From: an uncultured Bacteroides sp.
GTDB lineage: Bacteria > Bacteroidota > Bacteroidia > Bacteroidales > Bacteroidaceae
Direction of reading: 5' to 3'
DNA length: 40,633 nt
Assembly (NCBI GenBank): GCA_947176775.1
Contig: CAMWRY010000003.1
Coordinates: 1-40,633 of the forward strand
Part shown: positions 1-9,142 of the stretch, piece by piece
Numbering within the stretch: position 1 is the stretch's first letter
How the letters are laid out: every line of letters begins with the position of its first letter
The notes under the pieces: model-generated
What the model saw: only the letters and a program-made list of their open reading frames with translations
What the model was told of the DNA's origin: nothing
Databases searched by the model: none
Position numbers and translations under genes: made by a program

Positions 1-104
1 GGTAGAGAGCACAAAGCAAGGAAAAGTTTTTTAATAGGTATTCTTTTCTACCTACCACCTCCCCCTTCGGGTAGGCATGTAAGCTATCGCTTATATCACG
101 TTAA

Positions 105-674
105 TTACAGAAAAAGAAGAAGGTAACAATAGTAGTAATCCATAAGGTATTTACGCAGTTTCTTATAAGCTGTCTTTTTAAGCGTATGCACCGTTTCGGG
201 AGAGATTTGGAGGGCTTCGGCAATCTCGGCATTCTTCTTTCCCTCCAATGCCAGCTGCATGATGGCCTTCATCTGCATGGGAAGCTTTTCGATGGCTTCC
301 GAAAGAATCCGGAAGGTCTCTTCCTCCACAACGCCGTCGTGAAAGAAAATGTCTGCTTTCTTAGCCATGACCTTCCGCTCATACTCCTGAGCAACTTTCG
401 AATGTTCCAGTTCATTCAGGGCACGGTTGCGCACGGCTGTATAGAGAAACGCCTTTACCTGATGCAGATAAAAGAAGTCCGCCCTTATCTGCCACAGTTT
501 GGTAAACACGTCCTGCACGATATCTGCCGAAAGTTCATCATCTTCCATGTAGCGGAAGGCAAAAGAACAGAGGGGTGCATAATATTCTTCGAAGATATTA
601 TGAAACTCCTGTTCACCAAGCCTGATGCTCACGACAGGAACAGATTTTTCCTTTCCAATCAAATTTAGCGCCAT
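105..674 (-). CDS. ECF-type RNA polymerase sigma-70 factor
   Basis: This 189-residue protein has the two-domain layout of extracytoplasmic-function sigma factors. Region 2 lies near residues 25-95, with the typical stretch DIVQDVFTKLWQ that contacts core polymerase and the -10 element. Region 4 lies near residues 120-180 and has a helix-turn-helix around NAEIAEALQISPETVHTLKK. The family in Bacteroides usually works with a FecR-like anti-sigma factor and a SusC/SusD pair to switch on a glycan locus. No anti-sigma gene is visible in the 104 bases left of the stop, so the partner, if any, is outside the window. The C-terminal tail is unusually rich in Tyr and Leu. The family call is firm; the regulon is unknown. 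Confidence 0.9.
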   Translation of the reverse strand: MALNLIGKEKSVPVVSIRLGEQEFHNIFEEYYAPLCSFAFRYMEDDELSADIVQDVFTKLWQIRADFFYLHQVKAFLYTAVRNRALNELEHSKVAQEYERKVMAKKADIFFHDGVVEEETFRILSEAIEKLPMQMKAIMQLALEGKKNAEIAEALQISPETVHTLKKTAYKKLRKYLMDYYYCYLLLFL

Positions 675-900
675 GTTTATTTAATTCGGCTGCTAATATA
701 AGTAAAATTCATAGATTTATGCCTATTCCTACTATATTCTTTCCTATCCGACAGGAAAACCAAGATAATTTAGGTTACAATAACTTTACAAGTTGCCATT
801 TCTACGGAATGATTCTATTTTAAGTATACGCTTCATTCCATTTCGCGAAACAAGAGCAATGTTTTACCTCCCAGCCTTCAATGCAGAAGGTGTATCTTTT

Positions 901-942
901 GATTTTCGTGTACGAGAACGAAGATTTTTGTGCACGATAACG
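901..942. repeat. Tandem 20-bp direct repeat, 22-bp period, upstream of permease promoter
   Basis: Two copies of a 20-bp sequence start at 901 and 923 and agree at 17 of 20 positions. The shared core is GTGYACGANAACG. The start-to-start distance of 22 bp is about two helical turns, so both copies would face the same side of the DNA. They lie about 50 bp upstream of the -33 box at 993, a natural place for an activator. The surrounding gap, 675-1085, holds no convincing gene; a 60-codon open frame at 793-975 has no family features. Confidence 0.5.
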
Positions 943-992
943 GCAAAAATCGTCCAAAATCGCTCCTTTTACTAATAATTATGCTTTTCAAG

Positions 993-1023
993 TTTGATTA
1001 ATAAAGAAAAGGTCTTATTTTTG
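993..1023 (+). promoter_or_regulatory. Bacteroides-type promoter for the uronate block
   Basis: A TTTG -33 element at 993-996 is followed after 19 bases by TATTTTTG at 1016-1023, an exact match to TAnnTTTG. Transcription would start near 1030, leaving a leader of about 55 bases before the permease start at 1086. Confidence 0.65.
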
Positions 1024-1085
1024 ACCCGGTTTTAACCCGTATCTATGTAAAAACAAACTCAATTACCTAATTAAATTACAAGAGA

Positions 1086-2476
1086 ATGGAACAAGTTTTC
1101 GGTTATATTATCGGCTTAGGAGCAGCAGTGATGATGCCTATAATCTTTACAATTTTGGGTGTGTGCATCGGCATAAAATTCAGCAAGGCACTGAAAAGCG
1201 GTTTGCTGGTAGGTGTTGGTTTCGTAGGTTTGTCAGTAGTCACTGCACTGCTGACCAGCAGCCTCGGCCCTGCCCTGAGCCAGTAGTGGAAATTTACGGT
1301 CTTCAGTTGAAGGTATTCGACATGGGATGGCCGGCAGCGGCAGCGGTAGCCTATAACACATCGGTGGGTGCGTTCATCATTCCGGTATGTCTGGGAGTCA
1401 ACCTTCTGATGCTACTGACGAAAACCACCCGTACAGTCAACATCGACCTTTGGAACTACTGGCATTTCGCATTTATCGGTGCAGTAGTCTACTTCGCCAG
1501 CGGCAACATCTGGTGGGGCTTCTTTGCCGCTATCATCTGCTACATCATCACCTTGATTATGGCGGACTACACTGCCGACAAATTCCAAGGATTCTATGAC
1601 AAGATGGAGGGTATCTCCATTCCTCAGCCTTTCTGTGCGGGTTTCGTACCATTTGCCGTGGTCATCAACAAAGTATTGGACAAGATTCCCGGCTTCGACA
1701 AGCTGAACATCGATGCGGAAGGAATGAAGAAAAAATTCGGTTTGCTGGGCGAACCTTTGTTCTTGGGAATTCTGGTAGGTTGCATCATCGGTAGCCTGTC
1801 CTGCAAGAGCAGTCAGGAATTGGTTGACAAGATACCTTATATATTGGGACTGGGCATCAAGATGGGAGCCGTTATGGAGTTGATTCCGCGCATCACCTCC
1901 CTGTTTATCGAAGGTCTGAAACCTATTTCCGATGCTACACGCGAGCTGATTGCCAAGAAATTCAAAGGTGCTGTCGGCCTGAATATCGGTATGAGTCCCG
2001 CATTGGTTATCGGCCATCCTGCAACGCTGGTGGTTTCCCTGTTGCTGATTCCCGTAGCCATCCTGTTGGCTGTCGTCCTGCCGGGCAACCAGTTCCTTCC
2101 TTTGGCGTCTTTGGCCGGCATGTTCTACCTGTTCCCGTTGGTACTGCCCATCACAAAGGGTAACGTTGTAAAAACATTCATCATCGGACTTGTAGTATTG
2201 ACCATCGGCCTCTATTTTGTGACAGACCTCGCCCCCTACTTCACACAAGCCGCTCACGATGTTTACGAAAAGACACAAGATGCCGCCGTAAACATCCCGG
2301 CCGGTTTTGAAGGCGGTGCGCTCGACTTTGCCTCCAGCCCCTTTGCATGGGTTATCTTCCACCTGACCTATTCGCTGAAATGGATAGGTTCCGGCATCCT
2401 TGTATTGTGTACCCTGTTCCTGATGGTTCTGAACCGTCGTGCCATTATCAAGTATCAGAAGGGAATTAAAAATTGA
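1086..2476 (+). pseudogene. GatC-like (PTS galactitol IIC family) sugar permease, split by a -1 frameshift
   Basis: The first frame (1086-1286, 66 residues) begins MEQVFGYIIGLGAAVMMPII and matches the start of GatC-type membrane permeases. It stops at TAG 1284-1286 just after GPALSQ. The protein resumes in the -1 frame as VVEIYGLQLKVFDMGWP and runs to 2476 with many hydrophobic segments and a GNQFLPLASL region typical of the family. Joined together, the length (about 460 residues) is that of full GatC. One missing base at about 1283-1284 (CAGTAG for an expected CAGGTAG) explains the break, and no slippery heptamer is visible. Bacteroides generally lack a full PTS, so this orphan IIC would be a plain permease, probably for uronate products given its neighbours. 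It could be a true mutation or an assembly error. Confidence 0.85.
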
Positions 2477-2504
2477 AAATTGAAAATTAAAAAAATAACG
2501 GATT

Positions 2505-3461
2505 ATGAAAAAGTTAGTACTTGCATGTATGATGGGAGCCGCTGCCATAGCAGCCAATGCCCAAATGAACTACAAAGTGCAGACTGCCTGCCATCCGCAG
2601 GATGTGAAGCACTATGATACGGAGCTTCTGCGCAGCAGATTCATGATGGACAAAGTGATGGCTCCGGACGAAATCAACATCACCTATACGCTCTACGACC
2701 GGTTGATTTACGGTGGCGTTATGCCGGTGAACAAGACGTTGAAACTGGAAGTGTTCCGCGAATTGGGTCCGGAAATCACTTACTTCCTCGAACGCCGCGA
2801 ACTGGGTGTCATCAATACCGGCGGCGACGGAGTGGTAACAGTAGACGGCAAGGAATACCCGATGAAGTATAAGGAAGCGCTTTACGTAGGTTGCGGCAAC
2901 AAGGAAGTCACCTTCAAGAGCAACAATGCTGCCAATCCGGCCAAATTCTACATCAATTCGGCTCCGGCCTACAAACCATACGTGACTCAGTTGATTACCA
3001 CTGACGCCAAGATCCAAAAAGCCAACCCCAAGAAATATGCACTGGCCATCTCCGACCATTATGGAAAGATGGAGGACAGCAACGACCGCATCGTAAACCA
3101 GCTGATTGTGAAAGATGTGCTGGAAAGAGTGAAAGACGGTGGCACCAACCAGTTGCAGATGGGACTCACGGAATTGGCTCCCGGCTCCGTATGGAACACC
3201 ATGCCTGCCCACACGCACACACGTCGTATGGAGGCTTACTACTACTTCAACCTGAAACCGGGCAATGCCATCTGCCACCTGATGGGCGAACCGCAGGAAG
3301 AACGTCTGGTGTGGCTGCACAACGAACAGGCCATCACCTCTCCCGAGTGGTCCATCCATGCTGCTGCCGGAACCAGCAACTATACCTTCATCTGGGGTAT
3401 GGGTGGTGAAAACCTGAAGTACAGCGACAAGGACGAAATCAAATACACTGATATGGAATAA
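2505..3461 (+). CDS. kduI: 5-keto-4-deoxyuronate isomerase with an export signal
   Basis: KduI isomerises 5-keto-4-deoxyuronate, made from unsaturated uronates released by polysaccharide lyases, to 2,5-diketo-3-deoxygluconate. The 318-residue protein has the cupin metal site His236, His238 (in [10 protein letters not shown]), Glu243 and His285. These lie at a constant offset of 40 from the E. coli ligands 196, 198, 203 and 245. The first 20 residues, [20 protein letters not shown], form a classic signal peptide with an ANA-Q cleavage site, whereas textbook KduI is cytosolic. The gene starts 28 bases after the broken permease and is followed by a strong terminator, so the two were probably one transcript. 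A start at Met21 would give a cytosolic form, but the upstream sequence is in frame and signal-like. Function is sure; location is inferred. Confidence 0.93.
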   Translation: MKKLVLACMMGAAAIAANAQMNYKVQTACHPQDVKHYDTELLRSRFMMDKVMAPDEINITYTLYDRLIYGGVMPVNKTLKLEVFRELGPEITYFLERRELGVINTGGDGVVTVDGKEYPMKYKEALYVGCGNKEVTFKSNNAANPAKFYINSAPAYKPYVTQLITTDAKIQKANPKKYALAISDHYGKMEDSNDRIVNQLIVKDVLERVKDGGTNQLQMGLTELAPGSVWNTMPAHTHTRRMEAYYYFNLKPGNAICHLMGEPQEERLVWLHNEQAITSPEWSIHAAAGTSNYTFIWGMGGENLKYSDKDEIKYTDME

Positions 3462-3484
3462 GCCACTTTCGGAACATACTTTGA

Positions 3485-3528
3485 TGAAGGGTGTGCCAGA
3501 ACCATTTTGACACACCCTTCATTTTATT
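3485..3528 (+). terminator. Intrinsic terminator after kduI
   Basis: An 11-bp perfect stem pairs TGAAGGGTGTG (3485-3495) with CACACCCTTCA (3511-3521), closing a 15-base loop. A T-rich run, TTTTATTATT, follows. It ends the permease-kduI unit and separates it from the MFS gene. Confidence 0.85.
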
Positions 3529-3581
3529 ATTTCACCAACCTTTTTTACCGATTATTAGACCTCGGGAAGTACATAACCCTT

Positions 3582-3589
3582 TACATTTG
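3582..3589 (+). promoter_or_regulatory. -7 box of the MFS transporter gene
   Basis: TACATTTG matches TAnnTTTG exactly and lies 23 bases before the start codon at 3613. No clear TTTG is seen at the -33 distance, so the promoter may need an activator. Confidence 0.5.
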
Positions 3590-3612
3590 CAATCAAATAT
3601 AAATCTGTTATC

Positions 3613-5082
3613 ATGAATGCAACTCCAAACATACCGAACCGGATGACCAATTACCGCTGGGTCATCTGCTCCATGCTATTTTTTGCAACCACCGTCAACT
3701 ACCTGGACCGCCAAGTCTTGTCACTAACTTGGAAAGATTTCATTTCCCCGGAATTCCACTGGACCGATACGCACTACGGTTACATCACGGGCATCTTTAC
3801 CCTCATCTATGCCGTGGGCAACCTGTTTGCCGGACGCTTCATCGACTGGATGGGTACGAAAAAAGGATATTTATGGGCGATTGGCGTATGGTCTGTCGGC
3901 GCCTGCCTGCATGCCTTGTGCGGCATTGCCACAGAATTGACCCTCGGCATCGACACTCCCTCCCACTTGGTTGGCGCCGCCGGAGCACTTGCTTCTACTA
4001 TTGCCATCACCAGCGTTTACTATTTCATTGCCGCCCGTATCATCCTGGGCATCGGCGAAGCAGGAAACTTCCCTGCTGCCGTCAAGGTGACAGCCGAATA
4101 TTTCCCTAAAAAAGACCGCGCTTTCTCCACTTCCATCTTCAATGCCGGCTCCACCATCGGGGCGCTGATAGCCCCCTTGTGCATTCCGAACCTTGCACGC
4201 TACTTCCAAAACATAGGCGTGGGCAACGGTTGGGAAATGGCATTTGTCATCATTGGCGGACTGGGATTTGTCTGGATGGGAGTCTGGCAGTTCATCTATA
4301 AGAAGCCCCACAAAAACCCACGTGTGAATGCCGCCGAACTTGCCTACATCGAACAAGACAAGCTTCACGAGGCAGCAGCGGCAACCGCCCCGGCAGCCAA
4401 GGAGGAGAAGGGCATCTCTTTCCTGCAATGCTTCAAGTATCCGCAAACCTGGGCTGTGTTCTTCGGCAAGTTCATGACCGATGGTGTGTGGTGGTTCTTC
4501 CTTTTCTGGGCACCCGCCTACATTTCAGACGTCTACGGATTCTCCTCAGACACTCCTACGGCACAGATGCTCATCTTTGTGCTCTATGCCATCACGATGC
4601 TGTCCATCTATGGCGGAAAATTGCCCACTATCATCATCAACAGGACGGGCAAGAATCCGTATGCCGCACGCATGCAGGCGATGTTCATTTTTGCCTTGTT
4701 CCCACTGCTGGCCCTGTTCGCACAGCCATTGGGCAACTATTCCTACTGGTATCCCATCATCATCATCGGCATTACCGGAGCCGCCCACCAATCTTGGTCG
4801 GCAAATATCTATTCGGTAGTAGGTGACATGTTCCCCAAAAGCGCCATCGCCACCATTGTAGGCATTGGCGGCATGGCAGGTAGCGTCAGCTCCTCCCTCA
4901 TCAACATGGGCTCCGGCCTGCTGTTCGACTATGCCGACAAAGTACAAATGCAGTTCCTGGGATTCCAAGGCAAGCCTGCCGGCTACTTCATCATCTTCTG
5001 CATCTGTGCCGTCTCCTATCTGGTAGGTTGGTGCATCATGAAGGCGCTGGTCCCGAAATACAAGCCGATTGTAGTGGATTAA
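3613..5082 (+). CDS. MFS hexuronate-type transporter (ExuT/ACS family)
   Basis: This 489-residue inner-membrane protein has about twelve hydrophobic segments. It carries the MFS loop motif GRFIDWMGTKKG between segments 2 and 3 and an NYLDRQVLSL start typical of the anion:cation symporter branch (ExuT, GudP). That branch moves hexuronates, aldonates and similar anions with protons. Next to kduI it most likely imports a uronate, possibly the product of the exported KduI. It has its own promoter after the kduI terminator. The stop codon overlaps the stop of the convergent nrnA gene by four bases. The exact substrate cannot be read from the sequence. Confidence 0.88.
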   Translation: MNATPNIPNRMTNYRWVICSMLFFATTVNYLDRQVLSLTWKDFISPEFHWTDTHYGYITGIFTLIYAVGNLFAGRFIDWMGTKKGYLWAIGVWSVGACLHALCGIATELTLGIDTPSHLVGAAGALASTIAITSVYYFIAARIILGIGEAGNFPAAVKVTAEYFPKKDRAFSTSIFNAGSTIGALIAPLCIPNLARYFQNIGVGNGWEMAFVIIGGLGFVWMGVWQFIYKKPHKNPRVNAAELAYIEQDKLHEAAAATAPAAKEEKGISFLQCFKYPQTWAVFFGKFMTDGVWWFFLFWAPAYISDVYGFSSDTPTAQMLIFVLYAITMLSIYGGKLPTIIINRTGKNPYAARMQAMFIFALFPLLALFAQPLGNYSYWYPIIIIGITGAAHQSWSANIYSVVGDMFPKSAIATIVGIGGMAGSVSSSLINMGSGLLFDYADKVQMQFLGFQGKPAGYFIIFCICAVSYLVGWCIMKALVPKYKPIVVD

Positions 5083-6107
5083 AGGAGTAACGGCTTATAT
5101 TTTTCCAAAGCCTGTTCAAAGACCTTGCGAGCCTCCTCCATGGTTCCGTAGAACTCGCCGCCGGAGGCGTTCAGATGACCGCCTCCGCCAAAGAACTCAG
5201 CAGCCAGCCGGTTGCAGGGGAAAGTGCCGACTGAACGTAAAGAGATTTTTATCATCGGCTTCTCGGTATCTTCGCGCAGGAAGCAAGAGAAGACGACACC
5301 CTTGATGCTCAGGGGAATGTTCACGAAGCCCTCGCTGTCACCGCGGATGTAGTCGAAACTGTTCTGCTCCTTTTTGGTCAGCGAGATGAGGGCGGCATGG
5401 TAGTCGGGATAGACCTTCATCTGGGAAAGCACGTAGCCCATCAGGCGCAGACGGCTTTCGGAATAGGTATTGTAGACCTTGCGGTAGATGGCATCCTTGT
5501 CAATGCCTTTCGAGAGCAGTTCGCTGATGATGAAATAGATTTCCCGATTATTGGAGTTATAGGTGAATCCGCCGGTATCGGTCATCATGCCGGTATAGAT
5601 GCACTCGGCTCCTTCCTTCGAGATATCGCTGAAGTAGCCCATACGGCAAATCAAGCGGAAAATCAGCTCGGAGGTAGAGGAGATTTCGGGATGGGAGATG
5701 ATAATCCTACAGAAATCTTCCGGATGGAGGTGATGGTCTATCAGTATCTTCCTTGCCGGAGAGGCCAAGACGGCATCACCCATGGCGTCGATGCGGTGGA
5801 TGGCATTGAAGTCCAGGCAGCAGATGACATCGGCCTCGGCAATCAGCTTGTCGGCAAACTCCTTGTAACGGTCGTACAAAAGGACATCCTTGCTTCCGGG
5901 CATCCACTTCAGGAAGTCGGGAAAAGCATTCGGCACAATCACGTGGACCGTCTTGCCTTGTGAGCAGGCGAAGTGCCACAGTCCCAAGGAGGAACCGATA
6001 GCATCACCGTCGGGGCCTACATGTGAGACGATTACGATTTTCTCTGCACGGTCAAACCATTTGGTGAAATGGTCTATCTTGGATTGTTCTATTACTTTGG
6101 TCAACAT
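5079..6107 (-). CDS. nrnA: DHH-family phosphoesterase, NrnA-like oligoribonuclease/pAp phosphatase
   Basis: NrnA enzymes degrade very short RNA oligomers and hydrolyse 3'-phosphoadenosine 5'-phosphate to AMP in the cytosol. The 342-residue protein has the DHH-domain metal motifs in order: SHVGPDGDAIGS (28-39), CLDFNAIHRID (97-107), the signature DHH at 124-126 and DTGGFTY further on. The C-terminal DHHA1 domain has the substrate motif GGGGHLNASGG near residue 310. The gene is last in the minus-strand housekeeping run and has its own -7 box at 6151-6158. Its stop overlaps that of the MFS gene, and no terminator separates them. Confidence 0.9.
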   Translation of the reverse strand: MLTKVIEQSKIDHFTKWFDRAEKIVIVSHVGPDGDAIGSSLGLWHFACSQGKTVHVIVPNAFPDFLKWMPGSKDVLLYDRYKEFADKLIAEADVICCLDFNAIHRIDAMGDAVLASPARKILIDHHLHPEDFCRIIISHPEISSTSELIFRLICRMGYFSDISKEGAECIYTGMMTDTGGFTYNSNNREIYFIISELLSKGIDKDAIYRKVYNTYSESRLRLMGYVLSQMKVYPDYHAALISLTKKEQNSFDYIRGDSEGFVNIPLSIKGVVFSCFLREDTEKPMIKISLRSVGTFPCNRLAAEFFGGGGHLNASGGEFYGTMEEARKVFEQALEKYKPLLL

Positions 6108-6150
6108 ACGATTCTGTTTCTTAGTTTATGTCTATAACAAATTAGGCGTG

Positions 6151-6158
6151 CAAAAGTA
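6151..6158 (-). promoter_or_regulatory. -7 box of nrnA
   Basis: On the minus strand this reads TACTTTTG, an exact TAnnTTTG match about 44 bases before the nrnA start. A possible TTG -33 element lies at 6184-6182 with a slightly long spacer of 23 bases. Confidence 0.5.
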
Positions 6159-6173
6159 CAAAAAGTTTGTGAT

Positions 6174-8255
6174 TTATAACACAATGCGGTAAGAACCTTT
6201 TCGGGAAAGGGAGAGGCAAGGGATGCCCAAGCGGAGGCAGTCGCCTGCGATTTTTTCCTGATAACGGGCTGAAAGGGAAGCATCGAGCACCACCATGCCT
6301 ACGGAAAACAGGGAGGTCAGTTCCTCGACCCCACCCCGGTAACCCTTGGAGATGTAAAGGTAGTCTATCGGAAGAGGAGACGAAGCGACCTTGTGTCGCC
6401 AACGGTCGTCACAGAGCAGGCAGATGCGCTTGCCGGCATAGAAGAGCATCCGGTTGCGCACCGAGAGGCCGGGAGCGGAATAGTCTCCGGCAACCAGCCG
6501 GGGAGGCTCCAGGCGCATACGGTTCCAATGCGGAGAAAGGGCACGCCGCAAACGCCCCACATCCGGCAACGTGTCGGGAGACACCAGCCAGGAGCGGCGG
6601 CTGTCCGTCAGGCAATGGACCACCGGACAACCTCTTACATTGTAAAAGGCGATGCTACGACAAGGAGCATTGGCCAGCATCGAGCCGGTGTACCAGAAAG
6701 CCACGGCCAGCAAGGCTCCCAAAGCGAGAAAAAGATTGCGCGACGTGCGCCGCAGAAGTCCACGGTACGCCATGGCCAAGAACAGGTAAAGCAGCAGCAC
6801 GCCTCCCACATCCAGCCAAATGCCATCGGCCGCGGCACCGGGAAGCTGCTCTATCCGGCGAAGTCCCTCATTCTGGAGCAGTATCAATCCCTCCACGACT
6901 CCGGCAAAAGCCTGCTGCAAGAACGGGAAAGGAGTCAGCAACAGCAGGAGCACTGCCGAATAGAGGACGAGCGACACCAAGGGAATCACCCAGAGATTCG
7001 TCAGCAGGAAGTGGGTGGAGAAACGGGAAAAATAGAAAGCTACCAGAGGCGCCGTGCCCAGTTGTGCCGACACCGACACCGTCAGAAGCCCCCATACATA
7101 GCGCAAGAGAGGATTCTCCGGCTGCCAAAGCGCATAAAGCCGAGGCTGCACCAGTACAAGGGCCGCCACGGCCGAAAAGGACAACTGGAAGCCGACATCG
7201 AACAGCCAGGCCGGCTTGCAAAGCAGCATCAGGAACGCCGTTGCCGCCAGTGTGTTCAGGGTCAGCGGCTTCTCCGACTGCAAGCTGCCCAGCGCCAGCA
7301 GCAAGCAGATGACAACCGACCTGACGACCGAAGAGGACAGCCCCGTGAAGAAAGCGAAACTGGCCAGCAGCAGGCCAAGCAACATCAGCAGCAGAGGCTT
7401 CAACCTCTGCCACCGCCTCCACCAGGGAGAGAACAGCAGCCAAAGCAACGCATAGAGCAGTCCGACGTGCAGCCCCGAAAGCGCCAACACATGGCTGGCG
7501 CCTGCCACGGAATAAGTCTCCCGGAGCTCGTCATCCAGTTCTTCCTTGTCACCTACCGTCAACGCGGAGAGCACAGCCCGTACCTCACCCTCAAAGCCCA
7601 GACTCCGGTATAGGCTGATAACCTTCTCCCGATAGTCCTGAGCCACCTGCGAGAGGGAACGGGAGGCATCATGTCCCGTTTTCTTCCAATGCCCGGCAGC
7701 CACGTAGGCCGTACCGCTATACCCCCTCCGCCGCAAGTGGCGGACATAATCGAATTCATTCGGATTTCCACCGTTTACCGGCGGTGCGAGCCGGGCATAT
7801 AGCAGCAGTTCGTCGCCACGGCGCAAGGCTGCCGCAGCCGAGTCTTTCGGGAAATAGGCCAGAAAGCGGTGCTTCCGGGCATGGCGCACCATCGTATCTT
7901 GCCGGAACTCTTCCAGCAGGGCGACCCGGCACAGCAGGCTTCGCTCCTTCTCTTCGGGATGTTCACGAAGGCATACCTTGTAGACTGCCGCTTCACCGGA
8001 GAAGGGGAACGCCGTCTTCTCCCACTGCCGGCTCATCAAGCCGAAGCCTATGCCACCCAAAAGCAAAAATACCGTAACCCCATGCCCCCATCCGGCACGC
8101 CCGTACCGGCTTATCATAAAAAAAAGGAGCAGAACAACTGCTCCGTATTCCCACATCGGGAACGCGTGCGGAAACGCATCTCCGCACCCTATACCTACCG
8201 CCAACGGCATCAGCAGCCGAAGGAAAGGATACCGTTGCCAGCCGTTGGCCGCCAA
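6174..8255 (-). CDS. comEC: ComEC/Rec2-family inner-membrane protein
   Basis: The 693-residue protein starts with hydrophobic segments and a DUF4131-like soluble part. The Competence membrane domain follows, with the signature SHVLALSGLHVGLLYALL near residue 255 and about eight more membrane segments. In transformable bacteria ComEC forms the channel that takes single-stranded DNA into the cytoplasm. The C-terminal part (after AFYNVRGCPVVHC) sits where other members have a metallo-beta-lactamase-like nuclease domain, but no HxHxDH motif is seen, so that domain looks reduced. It starts 13 bases after the rpe stop, which suggests one transcript. Uptake of DNA has not been shown for this protein and is only a family inference. 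Confidence 0.88.
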   Translation of the reverse strand: MAANGWQRYPFLRLLMPLAVGIGCGDAFPHAFPMWEYGAVVLLLFFMISRYGRAGWGHGVTVFLLLGGIGFGLMSRQWEKTAFPFSGEAAVYKVCLREHPEEKERSLLCRVALLEEFRQDTMVRHARKHRFLAYFPKDSAAAALRRGDELLLYARLAPPVNGGNPNEFDYVRHLRRRGYSGTAYVAAGHWKKTGHDASRSLSQVAQDYREKVISLYRSLGFEGEVRAVLSALTVGDKEELDDELRETYSVAGASHVLALSGLHVGLLYALLWLLFSPWWRRWQRLKPLLLMLLGLLLASFAFFTGLSSSVVRSVVICLLLALGSLQSEKPLTLNTLAATAFLMLLCKPAWLFDVGFQLSFSAVAALVLVQPRLYALWQPENPLLRYVWGLLTVSVSAQLGTAPLVAFYFSRFSTHFLLTNLWVIPLVSLVLYSAVLLLLLTPFPFLQQAFAGVVEGLILLQNEGLRRIEQLPGAAADGIWLDVGGVLLLYLFLAMAYRGLLRRTSRNLFLALGALLAVAFWYTGSMLANAPCRSIAFYNVRGCPVVHCLTDSRRSWLVSPDTLPDVGRLRRALSPHWNRMRLEPPRLVAGDYSAPGLSVRNRMLFYAGKRICLLCDDRWRHKVASSPLPIDYLYISKGYRGGVEELTSLFSVGMVVLDASLSARYQEKIAGDCLRLGIPCLSLSRKGSYRIVL

Positions 8256-8268
8256 TCTTGAAGAGGGA

Positions 8269-8919
8269 TTACAGATTTCTCAACGCTCGGATAGCCTCTT
8301 CCGGGTCGGGAGCCGAGAACACGGCATTGCCGGCCACCAGTGCATCGGCACCGGCTTCTATCAGCCGGGCACCGGTCTCTTGGTTCACGCCGCCATCCAC
8401 CTCTATCAGGGCTTGCGAACCGGTCTGCGCAATCAGCTCGCGCAACTCGCGCACTTTCTCCACCGAATGTTCGATAAACTTCTGCCCTCCGAAACCGGGA
8501 TTCACACTCATCACCAGCACCATGTAGACCTCGCGGATGATGTCCTTCAGCAGCGCCACGGGCGTTGCCGGATTGATGGTCACCGCCGGCTGCATGCCGG
8601 CCTCGCGAATCTGCTGCACCACGCGGTGCAGATGCGGACACGCCTCGTAGTGCACATTCATGATGTGGGCGCCCAGCGCCTTCACTTCCGGAATGAACTT
8701 CTCCGGCTGCACAATCATCAGGTGCACGTCCAGGGGTTTCTGCGAAAGCTTTGCCACGTATTTCAGCACCGGGAAGCCGAAAGAGATGTTGGGAACAAAT
8801 ACACCGTCCATGATGTCGATGTGCACCCACTCGGCCTCACTGCGGTTCAACATTTCAAGGTCTCTGGCCAAATAACCGAAGTCGGCCGAGAGAATGGAAG
8901 GGGATATGATTGGTTTCAT
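8269..8919 (-). CDS. rpe: Ribulose-phosphate 3-epimerase
   Basis: This cytosolic pentose-phosphate enzyme interconverts ribulose 5-phosphate and xylulose 5-phosphate. The 216-residue length is normal. The TIM-barrel motifs are all present: SPSILSADF at the start, HIDIMDGVFVPNISFG with the metal-binding His and Asp, MSVNPGFGGQKF, and IEVDGGVN with the catalytic Asp. A TATATTTG -7 box lies about 40 bases upstream, so the gene can be read on its own as well as from fmt. comEC follows after 13 bases. Confidence 0.96.
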   Translation of the reverse strand: MKPIISPSILSADFGYLARDLEMLNRSEAEWVHIDIMDGVFVPNISFGFPVLKYVAKLSQKPLDVHLMIVQPEKFIPEVKALGAHIMNVHYEACPHLHRVVQQIREAGMQPAVTINPATPVALLKDIIREVYMVLVMSVNPGFGGQKFIEHSVEKVRELRELIAQTGSQALIEVDGGVNQETGARLIEAGADALVAGNAVFSAPDPEEAIRALRNL

Positions 8920-8957
8920 AACGCTATGGTTCTATAGTTTACAAGCATTGTCATGCA

Positions 8958-8965
8958 CAAATATA
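8958..8965 (-). promoter_or_regulatory. -7 box of rpe
   Basis: The minus strand reads TATATTTG, an exact TAnnTTTG match 39 bases before the rpe start codon. No good -33 element is visible. Confidence 0.5.
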
Positions 8966-9032
8966 AGGAAAAGAATTAAGCTTGCCTAACGTTTTGGAGC
9001 AAAAAAACTGGTTGCTGACTTTCTGCACAACT

Positions 9033-9142
9033 GTTGCAGAGTCACTGCAAGCCTGTTGCAGAGTTACTGCAAGCCCGTTGCAGAGTCACTGCAAGCCCGT
9101 TGCAGAGTCACTGCAAGCCCGTTACAGAGTCACTGCAAAGCA
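9033..9142. repeat. Five tandem 22-bp repeats, each a small hairpin
   Basis: Units start at 9033, 9055, 9077, 9099 and 9121. Each contains TTGCAG-N5-CTGCAA (or a one-base variant), so every unit can fold into a 6-bp stem with a 5-base loop. The last unit is more divergent, and related fragments (GACTGCAAAAGG, CACTGCTTTTGCAG) continue to about 9185. The array fills most of the 289-bp gap between fmt and rpe. Open frames through it encode only the repeat and are not credible genes. Confidence 0.85.

Noticed and set aside
51-75. Hairpin CCTACC/GGTAGG past the sigma-factor stop as a terminator
   Set aside because: Only six base pairs with a long loop, and no T run on the minus strand.
793-975. 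60-codon open frame between the sigma factor and the permease
   Set aside because: No family features, and it overlaps the direct-repeat region.
1281-1290. Programmed ribosomal frameshift in the GatC-like gene
   Set aside because: No X-XXY-YYZ slippery heptamer is visible, and a single missing base explains the break more simply.
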